A stretch of DNA of 53,628 nucleotides from Devosia elaeis (GTDB lineage: Bacteria; Pseudomonadota; Alphaproteobacteria; Rhizobiales; Devosiaceae). Under the pieces are notes generated by a model. That model was given only the letters and a program-made list of their open reading frames with translations. It had not been told where the DNA came from and did not search any database. A program made the translations under genes and the position numbers. The DNA lies in assembly GCF_001650025.1 (NCBI RefSeq), contig NZ_LVVY01000070.1, positions 1-53,628 of the forward strand. The letters are read 5' to 3'. This document shows positions 33,239 through 42,788 of the stretch, piece after piece (position 1 is the stretch's first letter; each line of letters starts with the position of its first letter).

Positions 33239-34360
33239 ATGGCGTTGGAAAGCGCACTCGATGCGGCCGTAAAGACGGCCATGGACGAAAAGCGCATCGT
33301 CGGCGCGGTGCTGCTGGTCCGGCACAAGGGCGAATTGCTCTATGAGAAGGCGCATGGCTGGCTGGATCGCGAATCCCGCCTGCCCATGGTCCCGCATGCC
33401 ATTTTCCGACTTTCCTCGCTCACCAAGCCGATCGTCGCCGCCACGATCCTGGCCATGAAGGACCACGGGCTCCTGCGGTTCGACGACCCGGTGACGCATT
33501 TCCTGCCCGATTTCCGGCCGAAGCTGCCGGATGGCTCCGCACCTGAAATCAATATCGGCCAATTGCTGACGCATAGTTCCGGCCTCAACAACGCGCCCAT
33601 GGCGACGCCGGACGAATTGCGCGCCGGCACCTCGCCCTGGCACCGGGGAACGGAAGCCGTGCTGGCGCGAATTGCCGAGCGACCATTGCTTTTCCCGCCC
33701 GGCGCCGGCTGGGCCTATGGTCCCTCCATCGATGTGCTCGGCGCCATTGCCGGCAAGCTGATCGATGGCCAGCCGCAGGACGCCATCCTGAAATATGTGC
33801 TCGATCCGCTGGGCATGATCGACACCAGGTTCGCCGTGACCGACCAATTGCGCCTGGCCGTGCCCTATGGCGATGCGCCGGAAGGGCCAGAGCGCATGGG
33901 GGACGTGCATGTCGTCACCGCGCCCTGGGGCGGTGAGGCAACTTATGACACGTTGCGCATTTTCGATGCCGCCACGTTCCAGTCGGGCGGCGGCGGCATG
34001 GCGGGCACAGCGCAGGATTTCATGCGCCTGCTGGAAGCGCTGCGCGCCGGCGGCGAACCCATCCTGACCCCGGAAACCGCCGCAATCGGGCTGGCCAATA
34101 ACACGACACAGCTCGCCCAGGCGGCCGGCCCGGGCTGGGGCTTCAGCTATTTCGGCGCCTGGCTGGACGACCCGAACCTGGCCAATCATCCCGGCAAGCG
34201 CGGAACCAACCGCTGGGGCGGCATTTATGGCCATAGCTGGGTCCTGGATCCCGCCAGTGAGCTCAGCATCGTCTCCATGACCAATACCGGGCTCGAAGGC
34301 TCGGATGGCCGCTATCGCGACGATATCTGCAAGGCGGTCTATTCCGCCCTTGGCCTGTGA
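33239..34360 (+). CDS. Serine hydrolase (beta-lactamase/class C fold)
   Basis: The 373-residue serine hydrolase of the beta-lactamase superfamily has the nucleophile in the motif SSLTK at about 60-64, and the second motif is likely in AYGPSIDV, where Tyr serves as general base. No signal peptide is evident, so it is probably cytoplasmic, unlike secreted class C beta-lactamases. Members act as esterases or peptidases. A true antibiotic target is not implied. The stop lies 64 bases before xthA, and the gene follows erpA by 58 bases, so a single transcript is possible. Confidence 0.85.
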   Translation: MALESALDAAVKTAMDEKRIVGAVLLVRHKGELLYEKAHGWLDRESRLPMVPHAIFRLSSLTKPIVAATILAMKDHGLLRFDDPVTHFLPDFRPKLPDGSAPEINIGQLLTHSSGLNNAPMATPDELRAGTSPWHRGTEAVLARIAERPLLFPPGAGWAYGPSIDVLGAIAGKLIDGQPQDAILKYVLDPLGMIDTRFAVTDQLRLAVPYGDAPEGPERMGDVHVVTAPWGGEATYDTLRIFDAATFQSGGGGMAGTAQDFMRLLEALRAGGEPILTPETAAIGLANNTTQLAQAAGPGWGFSYFGAWLDDPNLANHPGKRGTNRWGGIYGHSWVLDPASELSIVSMTNTGLEGSDGRYRDDICKAVYSALGL

Positions 34361-34424
34361 AGGTCGTGCCCAAACCGACGACTTAGGCTAGTATGCCCGG
34401 ATTCTGACCGAGCTGGAGACGATC

Positions 34425-35210
34425 ATGGCCCTGCGCATCGCCACCTGGAACATCAACGGCATCAAGGCCCGGATCGAATTGCTGCTGCGCTGGCTGGAGG
34501 AGGAAAAGCCGGACATCGTCGGATTGCAGGAAATCAAGACGGTGGACGAGGGCTTTCCACGCGCCGAGATCGAAGCGCTGGGCTACAATATCGAAACCCA
34601 TGGGCAGAAAAGCTGGAACGGAGTGGCGCTGCTCTCCAAGATACCTTTCGACGAGGTGCATCGCGGCCTGCCGGGAGAGGCCGAAGACGAGCAGGCAAGG
34701 TTGATTGAGGGCGTGTTCTCGGTGGAAGGCGGGGTGGTGCGCGTCTGCAATATCTACCTGCCCAATGGTAACCCGGTGGATACCGAAAAATTTCCCTACA
34801 AGCTGCGCTGGATGGATCGGCTCAACCGCTTCGTGGAAGGGCGGCTGGAGCTGGAAGAGCCCTTCATCCTCATGGGCGATTTCAATCTCATCCCCGCTCC
34901 CATCGATGCCCATGACCCCAATGCCTGGTGGGGCGACGCGCTTTATCGGCCGGAAAGCCTCGAAAGATTCCGCATTCTCAGCAATCTGGGCATGACGGAC
35001 GCGCTGCGGGCCATCAGTGCCGAACAGACTTTCACCTTCTGGGACTTCCAGGCCGGGGCCTGGCGGCGCAATGCCGGTATCCGCATCGACCACCTGATGC
35101 TCTCGCCCCAGGCGGCAGACCGGCTGGACGACGTCACCGTGCACAAGGACGTGCGCGGCTGGGACAAGCCCAGCGATCACGTGCCAGTGGAAGGCGTGTT
35201 CAGTTTCTGA
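34425..35210 (+). CDS. xth: Exodeoxyribonuclease III
   Basis: The 261-residue enzyme of the endonuclease/exonuclease/phosphatase fold cuts at abasic sites in base-excision repair. ATWNINGIKARIE begins the fold, LQEIKTVDEGFP holds the metal-binding Glu, and the catalytic block GDFNLIPAPIDAHDP and IRIDHLMLS with the terminal SDHVPVEG completes it. Length and order are typical of Xth. It converges on exoR, with a family D repeat between the two stops. Confidence 0.95.
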   Translation: MALRIATWNINGIKARIELLLRWLEEEKPDIVGLQEIKTVDEGFPRAEIEALGYNIETHGQKSWNGVALLSKIPFDEVHRGLPGEAEDEQARLIEGVFSVEGGVVRVCNIYLPNGNPVDTEKFPYKLRWMDRLNRFVEGRLELEEPFILMGDFNLIPAPIDAHDPNAWWGDALYRPESLERFRILSNLGMTDALRAISAEQTFTFWDFQAGAWRRNAGIRIDHLMLSPQAADRLDDVTVHKDVRGWDKPSDHVPVEGVFSF

Positions 35211-35253
35211 GGGTTGGGTAGCGCCTCACCCACGGAGAAATCTCGGCCCAGTA

Positions 35254-35344
35254 GACCTCATCCTGAGCCTGTCGAAGGACGAGGTCGTGGCAACCAGCTT
35301 TCGGCGTGCCCGACCTCGTGGTTCGACAGGCTCACCATGAGGTC
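35254..35344. repeat. Family D inverted repeat pair
   Basis: The element has two outer arms, GACCTCATCCTGAGCCTGTC and its partner ending in GCTCACCATGAGGTC, around a variable centre. It is close to the reverse complement of the element at 20610-20692, so both orientations occur. It sits between the convergent xth and exoR genes and may serve both as a terminator. Confidence 0.85.
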
Positions 35345-35381
35345 TCTGAAGAGCTTGTCTCAGTATGCGGTTGCGGCGAAG

Positions 35382-36197
35382 TCAGTTGAACTCGATGCCG
35401 AGTTCGACGCTGTTGCTGGTGCTCGCGCTGGCCATGGCCTGGGCGGCGGCGCGGTCTTCGGGGCTGGCGCTGGAGAGCGCGCGGTTGAGCATGTCGTCGG
35501 CAACGGCCTGATCGACGGTGCCCAGGCAGGTATTATGCGCCACATTGAGCCACATCAGGCCTTCTGCAGGGCGCGGCGGATAGGAATCCATGCCGTTGAA
35601 CAGCAGATTGCCGAGGCCCGCCTGGGCCAGGCAATGGCCCTTGCTGGCGGCGGCCTGCAACCAGCGGGCGCTGAGCGTGGGACTGACGCCCAGTCCGTCT
35701 TCCTGCTGATAGAGCAGGCCGACGCGATATTGGGCTTCCGCATCGCCAAAATAGCTAGCGGCGTGCATCAGCATGCGGTGGGATTCCACCGGATCCTGCT
35801 TGAGGCCCACTTCCGGGGCGCCCTCGCGGAAATAATCGCCCAGCTTGACGAAGGAGCGCGCCACGATATCGGCTTCGAGTCCCTTGGGGGCCGTATCGGC
35901 ATGCTGGATGGCGATCTGCGAATAATAGCCGAAGGCCTTGACCGGGTCCTTGTCCACGCCCTCGCCGTTTTCATACATGGTGCCGAGCTGCCACAGAGCC
36001 AGCGGGCGGCCCGCCTCCGCGTCGCTTTCCAGCGCCGAGATGAAGGTGTCGTTGGGCACGCCGATGCTGTCCATGGAGGTGATGCCATCCATGGAACGGG
36101 CAAAATCGGACGCGGCGTCGATAGCGGTCTGCGCCTGGGCCGGAGCAGCGGCGCAGACGGTAAGCACAGCAATGGCGACATGGGACAAAGTCCGCAT
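35382..36197 (-). CDS. exoR: ExoR-type Sel1-repeat periplasmic regulator
   Basis: The 271-residue protein has a signal peptide (MRTLSHVAIAVLTVCAAAPAQA) and at least three Sel1-like repeats, seen in LALWQLGTMYENGEGV, AEAQYRVGLLYQQEDGL and LAQAGLGNLLFNGMDSY. This matches ExoR of rhizobia, which sits in the periplasm and restrains the ExoS sensor kinase, so controlling exopolysaccharide and motility. No ExoS or ChvI gene is in the window. ATG at 36197 is preceded by AAAGGAGT. A longer frame upstream to 36629 lacks a good start. The C-terminus ends IEFN. Confidence 0.85.
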   Translation of the reverse strand: MRTLSHVAIAVLTVCAAAPAQAQTAIDAASDFARSMDGITSMDSIGVPNDTFISALESDAEAGRPLALWQLGTMYENGEGVDKDPVKAFGYYSQIAIQHADTAPKGLEADIVARSFVKLGDYFREGAPEVGLKQDPVESHRMLMHAASYFGDAEAQYRVGLLYQQEDGLGVSPTLSARWLQAAASKGHCLAQAGLGNLLFNGMDSYPPRPAEGLMWLNVAHNTCLGTVDQAVADDMLNRALSSASPEDRAAAQAMASASTSNSVELGIEFN

Positions 36198-36744
36198 GAT
36201 ACTCCTTTCGCCCATGGGGCCATGGGCGGGCACAAAGTGCGGCTTCCGTTTCTCCGGACCCGCTGCGGCGCCGGCACCTGCCGACAGACCGCTGATGTTC
36301 ATCGATAATCCTGCCCGGACACTGGCGATGGGCAAAGCTAAGTCTGAACAATAGGTAAACATGCTTTGTGGCCGCATTCGGCCAAAGTCATCACAACCCG
36401 GCGCGCGAGCCCGCGCAGTGGCCGTTTCGCCACACATCGCCCTGCCCGATAGCCGCATTCTTGCGTTCATATCCACCACTTCAGGCGGACGATCATCCGC
36501 CATTCGTCCAGAAAATCCGGGGGAGTCGGCACCTATCCACCCGCGAAGACGCGCGGGATGCACATGGCCGGCATCCGCCCCCGAATGCCCAATCCTTGAG
36601 ACGATCCGTTCGGTACGCGCCACGCGCAAACCCGTTTCAGACCGCTCTGGCCGTCTTGTTTAGGGTCAGATTGTGGCGGGAAACATCGCCAAACCCTTGC
36701 CGTCCGCCCCGCGGCGCGTGAATCCGTGCCTTTGTTGCGAAATC
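36198..36744. other. Long divergent intergenic region upstream of exoR
   Basis: The exoR promoter should lie here, on the minus strand. Open frames occur in several phases, but none has a convincing ribosome-binding site, domain or codon pattern, so I see no gene. No member of the A to D repeat families is present. The regulatory elements of the divergent ABC gene begin at 36745. Confidence 0.6.
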
Positions 36745-36766
36745 GTCACAGAGACAACTTTGTGAC
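36745..36766. promoter_or_regulatory. GTCACA-N10-TGTGAC inverted repeat, candidate operator
   Basis: A perfect inverted repeat of six bases on each side with a 10-base spacer lies ten bases upstream of the putative -35 box of the ABC exporter gene. This is where an activator or repressor dimer might bind. It is not the CRP pattern (TGTGA-N6-TCACA); the half-sites are in reverse order. Its regulator is unknown. Confidence 0.4.
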
Positions 36767-36775
36767 CGAAGCCGG

Positions 36776-36804
36776 TTGCGGAGCGTTCAGACCCCGACCA
36801 TATT
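36776..36804 (+). promoter_or_regulatory. Putative sigma-70 promoter for leader ORF and ABC exporter
   Basis: TTGCGG at 36776-36781 and CATATT at 36799-36804 are separated by exactly 17 bases, which fits a housekeeping promoter. Transcription would start near 36811, giving a leader of about 20 bases before the leader ORF ATG at 36833. This is a pattern match only. Confidence 0.45.
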
Positions 36805-36832
36805 TTGCGCCTCACCGTTTGGGAGACCTGAA

Positions 36833-36940
36833 ATGAAAAATGTCCTGTCCAGCAAAACACCTTCCAGTCTGCAACAGGACATGATCATTCATGACTTCTC
36901 AGGTTCTCAACGGGGCCGGCCGCGCGCGAAAACCCCGTAA
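36833..36940 (+). CDS. Leader ORF upstream of ABC exporter
   Basis: A 35-codon ORF begins MKNVLSSKTPSSLQ after a strong GGGAG with seven-base spacing. It overlaps the first 50 bases of the ABC exporter gene in a different frame. The product has no recognisable domain. Its codons 3-6 pair with the region around the ABC gene's ribosome-binding site (36840-36882 hairpin). This resembles translational attenuation leaders such as those of erm and cat genes. Translation or stalling within it would open the hairpin. Alternatively the ORF may be accidental. Confidence 0.45.
   Translation: MKNVLSSKTPSSLQQDMIIHDFSGSQRGRPRAKTP
36840..36882 (+). promoter_or_regulatory. Hairpin sequestering the ABC exporter ribosome-binding site
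   Basis: A perfect nine-base-pair stem, ATGTCCTGT (36840-36848) with ACAGGACAT (36874-36882), has a 25-base loop that can form three extra pairs (36850-36852 with 36869-36871). The right arm contains AGGA (36876-36879), the only Shine-Dalgarno-like sequence for the ABC start at 36891, 11 bases away. The left arm lies inside the leader ORF. The pairing is seen directly. The regulation is inference. Confidence 0.55.
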
Positions 36941-38738
36941 CAATCGCCTTTTCCGCTTCTTCCCCGCCCGCTCTGACGATCCGGAGGCCCGGCGCAAAGG
37001 GCGTGCGCGCTTTGCACGCTTTCTCGGCTATTACCGGCCGCACCTGCCGCTGTTGACAACCATCCTGGCCAGCGCCGTGCTGGTCGCCGCCACCGCCATA
37101 GCAATGCCGCTGCTGGCCAATCACATCGTGGCCCGGCTGCCCGAACTTGCCGACAGCCCCGATGCGACGCGGCAATTGCTGTTCATCGGCGGCGTCATGC
37201 TGGTCATCTTCGTACTCCAGGCCCTGGCGACCTATTTCGTCGACTATCAGGGCCACGTGATGGGCGCCCGCATCGAAGCGCAGGTGCGCCGGGAATTGTT
37301 CGAGCATTGCCAGAAGCTCTCCTTCACCTTCTATGACCGACAGCGGACCGGGCAATTGATGAGCCGGATCAGCAATGACTCGCTGTGGCTGGGCGAATTG
37401 TTCCACCACGGCCCGGAGGACGTGGCCATCAGCCTGCTGAAATTCGGTGGCGCCATGGCTGTCCTGACCTGGATCGATCCGATGGTGGCGGGCACGATCG
37501 CCCTGATGGTCCCGTTCGCAATCGGTTACGCAATGATCTTCAACCGTCGCATGAATGTTGCCCTACGCACGAGCAAGGAACGCATTGCCGGCGTGAACGA
37601 AAGAGTCGAGGACGCGCTGGGCGGTATCCGCGTGGTGCAATCCTTCGCCAATGAGGCCGACGAACTGCGCCGCTTCGAGGTGCAAAACCAGCATTTCCTG
37701 CAAAGCCGCAAGGACGGCTATCGCAGCGAGGCGCTGCTGTGGAGCGGTATGGATGGGTTTGCCCAATTGGTCACCGTGGCGGTGATCGTCATCGGCGCCT
37801 TCCGCATCCTGCACGCCGACCTGTCGGCCGCCGAGCTGCTGACCCTGCTGCTCTGCGTCGGCGTGTTGCTCGATCCGATCAAGCGTTTCGACAATTTCAT
37901 CCGGCTCTGGCAGGAGGGCTATACCGGCTTTACCCGGGCCATGGAATTGCTGGAGGAAGAGCCCGACATCGCCGACAATCCGGACGCCCGGCCGCTCGGC
38001 GATGTGAAAGGCGCCATTGCCTTCCGCGATGTCCGCTTCCGCTACGAGGCCGATGTGCCGCTGGTGCTGGACGGCATTTCGCTCGATATCCGGCCCGGAG
38101 AATTCGTGGCGCTGGTGGGGCCATCCGGCGTGGGCAAGAGCACGCTCTGCGCGCTCATTCCGCGCTTCTACGATGTCGATGGCGGCAGCGTCAGCATCGA
38201 TGGCCACGATGTGCGCTCGGTTACGCTGGCCTCCCTGCGCCGCAATGTCGGCATGGTGCAGCAGGACGTCTACCTGTTCAGCGGCACCGTCTGGGAAAAC
38301 CTGCTCTATGGCCGGCCCGGCGCCAGCGATGATGAGGTGATCGCGGCGGCCCGTGCCGCCAATGCCCATGACTTCATCACGGCGCTGCCGCAGGGCTATG
38401 ACACCGATATCGGTCAGCGGGGCGTCAAGCTCTCGGGCGGGCAGAAGCAGCGGCTGACCATCGCCCGCGCCTTTCTCAAGAACCCGCCGGTGCTGATCTT
38501 CGACGAGGCGACCAGCGCCCTCGACAATGACAGCGAACGGGCGGTGCAGCAGGCGCTGCTCGGCCTGGCGCGCGGGCGGACCACGATCGTCATCGCCCAC
38601 CGCCTCTCCACAGTCCGCCACGCTGACCGCATCCTGGTGCTGACGCGCGAGGGGATGGTGGAGCAAGGCACCCACGACGCGCTGATGGCGGCCGGCGGCG
38701 TCTATGCGGGCCTGCACAGCACGCAGGGGCGGATCTGA
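36891..38738 (+). CDS. ABC transporter, fused permease-ATPase (exporter fold)
   Basis: The 615-residue half-transporter has a basic N-terminus (residues 1-45), a six-helix membrane domain to about 350 and an ATPase domain. Walker A is GPSGVGKST, the signature LSGGQKQRL, Walker B VLIFDEATSALD and the H-loop in VIAHRLSTVRH. It is similar in layout and length to the transporter at 2602-4344 but clearly divergent, so these are paralogues rather than a recent duplication. Probable homodimer for multidrug or lipid export; the substrate is unknown. The start overlaps a leader ORF and its ribosome site lies in a hairpin (see 36840-36882). It is divergent from exoR. Confidence 0.87.
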   Translation: MTSQVLNGAGRARKPRNNRLFRFFPARSDDPEARRKGRARFARFLGYYRPHLPLLTTILASAVLVAATAIAMPLLANHIVARLPELADSPDATRQLLFIGGVMLVIFVLQALATYFVDYQGHVMGARIEAQVRRELFEHCQKLSFTFYDRQRTGQLMSRISNDSLWLGELFHHGPEDVAISLLKFGGAMAVLTWIDPMVAGTIALMVPFAIGYAMIFNRRMNVALRTSKERIAGVNERVEDALGGIRVVQSFANEADELRRFEVQNQHFLQSRKDGYRSEALLWSGMDGFAQLVTVAVIVIGAFRILHADLSAAELLTLLLCVGVLLDPIKRFDNFIRLWQEGYTGFTRAMELLEEEPDIADNPDARPLGDVKGAIAFRDVRFRYEADVPLVLDGISLDIRPGEFVALVGPSGVGKSTLCALIPRFYDVDGGSVSIDGHDVRSVTLASLRRNVGMVQQDVYLFSGTVWENLLYGRPGASDDEVIAAARAANAHDFITALPQGYDTDIGQRGVKLSGGQKQRLTIARAFLKNPPVLIFDEATSALDNDSERAVQQALLGLARGRTTIVIAHRLSTVRHADRILVLTREGMVEQGTHDALMAAGGVYAGLHSTQGRI

Positions 38739-38759
38739 GTTCAGGACCCATCACAAACA

Positions 38760-38780
38760 CCCTCGGGTCAAGCCCGAGGG
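38760..38780. repeat. Family A palindrome
   Basis: The unit CCCTCGGG-TCAAG-CCCGAGGG lies between the convergent ABC exporter and valS genes. Its flank CATCACAAACAC is shared with the unit at 53596. It may serve as a bidirectional terminator. Confidence 0.85.
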
Positions 38781-38822
38781 TGACGATCTCTGGCCGAGGA
38801 TGACGGCCTGCGGGAGAGGAAC

Positions 38823-41576
38823 TCAGCTCACATGCTTGAGCGCTTCGAGGATTTTCGAGCGGCGGTCGATCGCCGTTTCGCGCCGGGCCTTCTGCTCCTC
38901 GATCACCTCTTCGGGGGCCTTGGAGACAAATTGCTCATTGCCGAGCTTCTTGTCGATCTGGGCGATTTCGGCGTCGAGCTTGGCCACTTCCTTCTCGAGG
39001 CGGGCCTTTTCGGCACCGAGATCGATGACGCCGGCCAGCGGCAGGGCATAGGTGGCGTCGCCGACGACGAATTGCGCCGATTCACCGGGCACCTCGTTGC
39101 GCGGGGAGATTTCTTCCAGCCTGGCCAGGCGGGTGATGAGCGAAGTTCCGGCCACGAGCCGCGCCAGCGTCTGTTCCCCTGCCCCGCTGACCACCAATTG
39201 CAGCTTGGCGCCTGCCGGCACGTTCATTTCGGCGCGAACCGAACGAACATTGGAAATGACGTCGACCAGCCAGGCCAGTTCGGCATCGGCTTCGGCATCC
39301 TCAAGGCCTGAAAGGTCCGGCCATTCGGTCAGGATGAGCAAATTTTCGCGCTTGGGACCGAATTCGCCGGTCTTCGCCCACAATTCCTCGGTGACGAAGG
39401 GCATGATCGGATGCAGCATGATCAGGATCTGGTCGAGCGCCCAGGCGGCCGTGGCGCGGGTCTCCGCCTTGGCACCCTCATCCTCGCCGTTGAACACCGG
39501 CTTGGCGAATTCCACGTACCAGTCGCAGAACGTGCCCCAGACGAAATCATAGGCGCTGTTGGCCGCTTCGTTGAACTTGTAGTCCTCGATGCCGCTCCGC
39601 ACGGCGGCCATGGCCCGGGCGGTGGCGCCGACGATCCAGCGATTGAGCGGCAGTTTGTTGGCGCGCGGATCGTAGCCTTCGACGCGGCGCGCCTCGTTCA
39701 TTTCGAGGAAACGCGCGGCATTCCAGAGCTTGGTGACGAAGTTGCGGTAGCCTTCCACGCGGCTGATGGCGAGCTTGAGATCGCGCCCCTGCGCAGCCAT
39801 GGCGGCCAGGGTGAAGCGGGTCGCATCGGCCCCGTATTCATCCACGAGCTTGAGGGGATCGATGACGTTCCCCTTGGTCTTGCTCATCTTCTGGCCTTTT
39901 TCGTCCCGGACCAGGGCATGCATGTAGACGGTGTGGAACGGTTCCTTGTCGAGGAATTCGAGCCCCATCATCATCATGCGGGCGACCCAGAAGAAGATGA
40001 TGTCGAAACCGGTGACCAGCACGCTGGTCGGATAATAGCGCTTGAGCTCGGGCGTTTCGTCGGGCCAGCCCAGGGTCGAGAAGGGCCAGAGGGCGGAAGA
40101 GAACCAGGTATCGAGCACGTCCGGATCGCGGGTCAACGTGACCGGCTTGCCATAATGCTTGTCCGCCGCCGCCTGGGCTTCGGCCTCGCTATGGGCGACA
40201 AAGGCCTCGTTGTCCGGACCATACCAGGCCGGAATCTGGTGGCCCCACCAGAGCTGGCGCGAAATGCACCAGGGCTTGATGTTCTCCAGCCAGGCGAAAT
40301 AGGTGTTTTCGTATTGCTGCGGCACGAATTTGGTGCGGCCCTCGCGCACTGAAGCCAAAGCCGGCTGCGCCAGCACATCGGCCTTGACCCACCACTGGTC
40401 GGTGAGAAACGGCTCGATGACGACGAGTTTGGACTTCTCGTCATGCGGAACCATGATCTTCTTGTCTTCGATATGGTCGAGGCCGCGTGTTTCGTTTTCC
40501 TCGGCCATGGAGGTCAGGTCGGCGATGATGGCCTTGCGGGCCTCGAAGCGGTCGAGACCACGATATTTCGCCGGAATGAAATCGTCCTCGACGATGGCGC
40601 CACGTGTGGTGAAGACGTTGATCGGCTCGAGGCCGGCCCGGGCCCCCACTTCGAAGTCGTTGAAATCATGCGCCGGCGTGATCTTCACTGCGCCAGTGCC
40701 TAGGGCCGGATCGGCATATTCGTCGGCGATCACCGGAATGCGCCGGCCGACCAGCGGCAATTCGACGAACTTGCCGATCAGGCCTTGATAGCGCTCATCG
40801 TCGGGATGCACGGCCACGGCCACGTCGCCCAGCATGGTTTCGGGGCGGGTGGTGGCGACGATTATATAATCGCGCGTTTCGGTGCCGGTGACATTGCCCT
40901 CTTCGTCGGTGATCGGGAACGCATAGGTTACCCCATCGGCGAGCGGATAGCGCAGATGCCACATATGGCCCTTGATTTCGAGGTTCTCGACCTCAAGGTC
41001 CGAGATGGCCGTTTCCAGGCCCGGATGCCAGTTCACCAGCCGCTTGGCGCGGTAGATCAGGCCCTTCTTGTGCAGCTCCACGAAGACCTTGGTGACGGCG
41101 CGCACCATCTGGTCGTCCGGCTGGCCTGCCGCGCCCATGGTGAAGCGCTCGCGCGAAAAATCGGCGGAGGCGCCGAGACGCTTGAGCTGGTTCATGATGG
41201 TGCCGCCGCTTTCGGCCTTCCATTCCCAGACGCGCACGATGAACTTTTCGCGGCCGAGCGTACGACGATCGACCTGCTGGGCGGCAAGCTGGCGCTCGAC
41301 GATCATCTGGGTGGCGATGCCGGCATGGTCGGTGCCCGGCTGCCAGAGCACGTCCTTTTTCAGCATGCGGTTGAAGCGGATCAGAATGTCCTGAACCGTA
41401 TTGTTGAGCGCATGCCCGATATGGAGCGAACCGGTGACGTTGGGCGGCGGAATGACGATGGTGAACGGCTCCGCACCGGGCTTGGCCCCTGCCCCGGCCG
41501 CAAACGCATCGGCCTCGAGCCAGCCATCATAGATGCGGCCTTCCACGGCGGCGGGTTCATAGGTCTTTTCAAGCAT
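38823..41576 (-). CDS. valS: Valyl-tRNA synthetase
   Basis: The 917-residue class I synthetase charges tRNA-Val and edits threonine. The HIGH motif is in [14 protein letters not shown] (residues 52-55), the editing domain is about 180-400, and the KMSKS motif is in [14 protein letters not shown]. The C-terminal coiled coil that contacts tRNA is evident in [23 protein letters not shown] at 41576 gives [14 protein letters not shown], the usual start; a longer frame adds 54 residues of low-complexity sequence and is rejected. Confidence 0.97.
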   Translation of the reverse strand: MLEKTYEPAAVEGRIYDGWLEADAFAAGAGAKPGAEPFTIVIPPPNVTGSLHIGHALNNTVQDILIRFNRMLKKDVLWQPGTDHAGIATQMIVERQLAAQQVDRRTLGREKFIVRVWEWKAESGGTIMNQLKRLGASADFSRERFTMGAAGQPDDQMVRAVTKVFVELHKKGLIYRAKRLVNWHPGLETAISDLEVENLEIKGHMWHLRYPLADGVTYAFPITDEEGNVTGTETRDYIIVATTRPETMLGDVAVAVHPDDERYQGLIGKFVELPLVGRRIPVIADEYADPALGTGAVKITPAHDFNDFEVGARAGLEPINVFTTRGAIVEDDFIPAKYRGLDRFEARKAIIADLTSMAEENETRGLDHIEDKKIMVPHDEKSKLVVIEPFLTDQWWVKADVLAQPALASVREGRTKFVPQQYENTYFAWLENIKPWCISRQLWWGHQIPAWYGPDNEAFVAHSEAEAQAAADKHYGKPVTLTRDPDVLDTWFSSALWPFSTLGWPDETPELKRYYPTSVLVTGFDIIFFWVARMMMMGLEFLDKEPFHTVYMHALVRDEKGQKMSKTKGNVIDPLKLVDEYGADATRFTLAAMAAQGRDLKLAISRVEGYRNFVTKLWNAARFLEMNEARRVEGYDPRANKLPLNRWIVGATARAMAAVRSGIEDYKFNEAANSAYDFVWGTFCDWYVEFAKPVFNGEDEGAKAETRATAAWALDQILIMLHPIMPFVTEELWAKTGEFGPKRENLLILTEWPDLSGLEDAEADAELAWLVDVISNVRSVRAEMNVPAGAKLQLVVSGAGEQTLARLVAGTSLITRLARLEEISPRNEVPGESAQFVVGDATYALPLAGVIDLGAEKARLEKEVAKLDAEIAQIDKKLGNEQFVSKAPEEVIEEQKARRETAIDRRSKILEALKHVS

Positions 41577-41752
41577 CACGTCACTCGCAACAACAGCGAC
41601 CCGCCCGGCGAGACCGTGGCGGGTCGGAAAATGGTTGGCAGACTTCAAGCAAATGCGGGGTTCGGGGTCAACAGCAACCCGTGGTGACGGGATGACGTTT
41701 GAATTGCAATGCCTATATCTAGGTCTTGCAGACGACACATCCGGGTGCAGCC

Positions 41753-42040
41753 ATGAGAAACGCCGCCATTATCGGCATGACCATAGCGGGATTGCTTGCC
41801 GCACCGGCCTTTGCGGCCTGCCCGCCGCCGACGCCGGGCGACACGCCCGCGGAAATCAAGGCCAATGCCGAACGGCTGGTTTGCCTGCAGAGAGAAATTT
41901 CGGCCGACACCGAGCGCCGCCGCCAACAGATGGAAATCGATGCGCTCAACAACCGCTTGCGCGATCTAGAGCTGCAGCGGCGGTTCGACAACCTGCCGAA
42001 GCCGCCGGTGATCGTGGTGCCGCCGCCGATGACTCTCTAG
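41753..42040 (+). CDS. Small secreted coiled-coil protein
   Basis: The 95-residue product starts [21 protein letters not shown], a cleavable signal peptide. The mature part is helical, rich in glutamate, arginine and glutamine ([20 protein letters not shown]), and ends in a proline-rich tail [13 protein letters not shown]. It has two cysteines, so a disulfide is possible. I recognise no family. It lies between valS and popZ and its stop is one base from the popZ stop, so the two genes converge with no terminator. Confidence 0.7.
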   Translation: MRNAAIIGMTIAGLLAAPAFAACPPPTPGDTPAEIKANAERLVCLQREISADTERRRQQMEIDALNNRLRDLELQRRFDNLPKPPVIVVPPPMTL

Positions 42041-42041
42041 G

Positions 42042-42788
42042 TCACTCGCCGCGCGATACGCGGGCGATTTCCTTTTCCACCATGCGCTCGACCACGGCGG
42101 GCAGATTTTCATCCAGCCATTCCTTGAGCATGGGGCGCAGCATGTCGCGCATCATGGCTTCGATGGTCAGGCCCGGATTGCCGATGCCCAGGGCATTGAG
42201 CTTGCCGATGGAATTGCGCACCGCGGCCTTGGTGGCCGGCTCGAGCAATTCCTCGGTCATCTGCGTGGTCAGCGTCGGATCGGGAAGCGGCGCAGCCTGA
42301 GCCACGCTCGGCTGGAACGGGGCGGCCGACGGCTGGGGCTCGGGCGCCACCTCGACCTCGGCGAGCGCGGCCATTTCAGGCTCGGCCTCCGGCTCAGGTT
42401 CGGGCTGGCGCGCCGGCAGCGGATCGAAGCTCGGCAGGTCGTCGTCGATATCGAAGGCCACGTCCTCGGCTTCCACCAGGCTCGGACCTTCGTCGTCGGC
42501 CTCGGTATCGGCCAGGATGGAATCGAAGCTGACGCTTTCGGGCTCCCTGCCCTCTTCCACGATCTGCGAAGGCGACAGGGCCAGCGGCTCGATATCCTCG
42601 AGCATATCGGAAAGGTCCCGGTCGGCCTGGTCGCTCAACGGCTTGGCCGGCGCTGCCTGCATGGGCGGCGGAGCGGCCTGGAACGCGGGCCGGCGCGGCG
42701 TGGCCGCCGCGTCGTCATCGGCGATGATCTGCCGGATGGACGACAGGATTTCGTCCATGGACGGTTCTTTGGGTGCCGGCTTGTTCAT
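42042..42788 (-). CDS. popZ: Polar organising protein PopZ (DUF2497)
   Basis: The 248-residue protein has the PopZ layout: an N-terminal helix with PSMDEILSSIRQIIADDD, a long acidic proline-rich disordered linker (about 40-165), and a C-terminal oligomerisation region with LTIEAMMRDMLRPMLKEWLDENLPAVVERMVEKEI. PopZ forms condensates at the cell pole and anchors ParB-parS and kinases. With mipZ in the same window it fits polar cell-cycle organisation of Hyphomicrobiales and relatives. Start at 42788. Confidence 0.92.
   Translation of the reverse strand: MNKPAPKEPSMDEILSSIRQIIADDDAAATPRRPAFQAAPPPMQAAPAKPLSDQADRDLSDMLEDIEPLALSPSQIVEEGREPESVSFDSILADTEADDEGPSLVEAEDVAFDIDDDLPSFDPLPARQPEPEPEAEPEMAALAEVEVAPEPQPSAAPFQPSVAQAAPLPDPTLTTQMTEELLEPATKAAVRNSIGKLNALGIGNPGLTIEAMMRDMLRPMLKEWLDENLPAVVERMVEKEIARVSRGE

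Noticed and set aside
36361..36721. Overlapping plus-strand frames upstream of the ABC exporter
   Set aside because: They lack a ribosome-binding site and any recognisable domain, and lie in a region expected to hold the exoR promoter.
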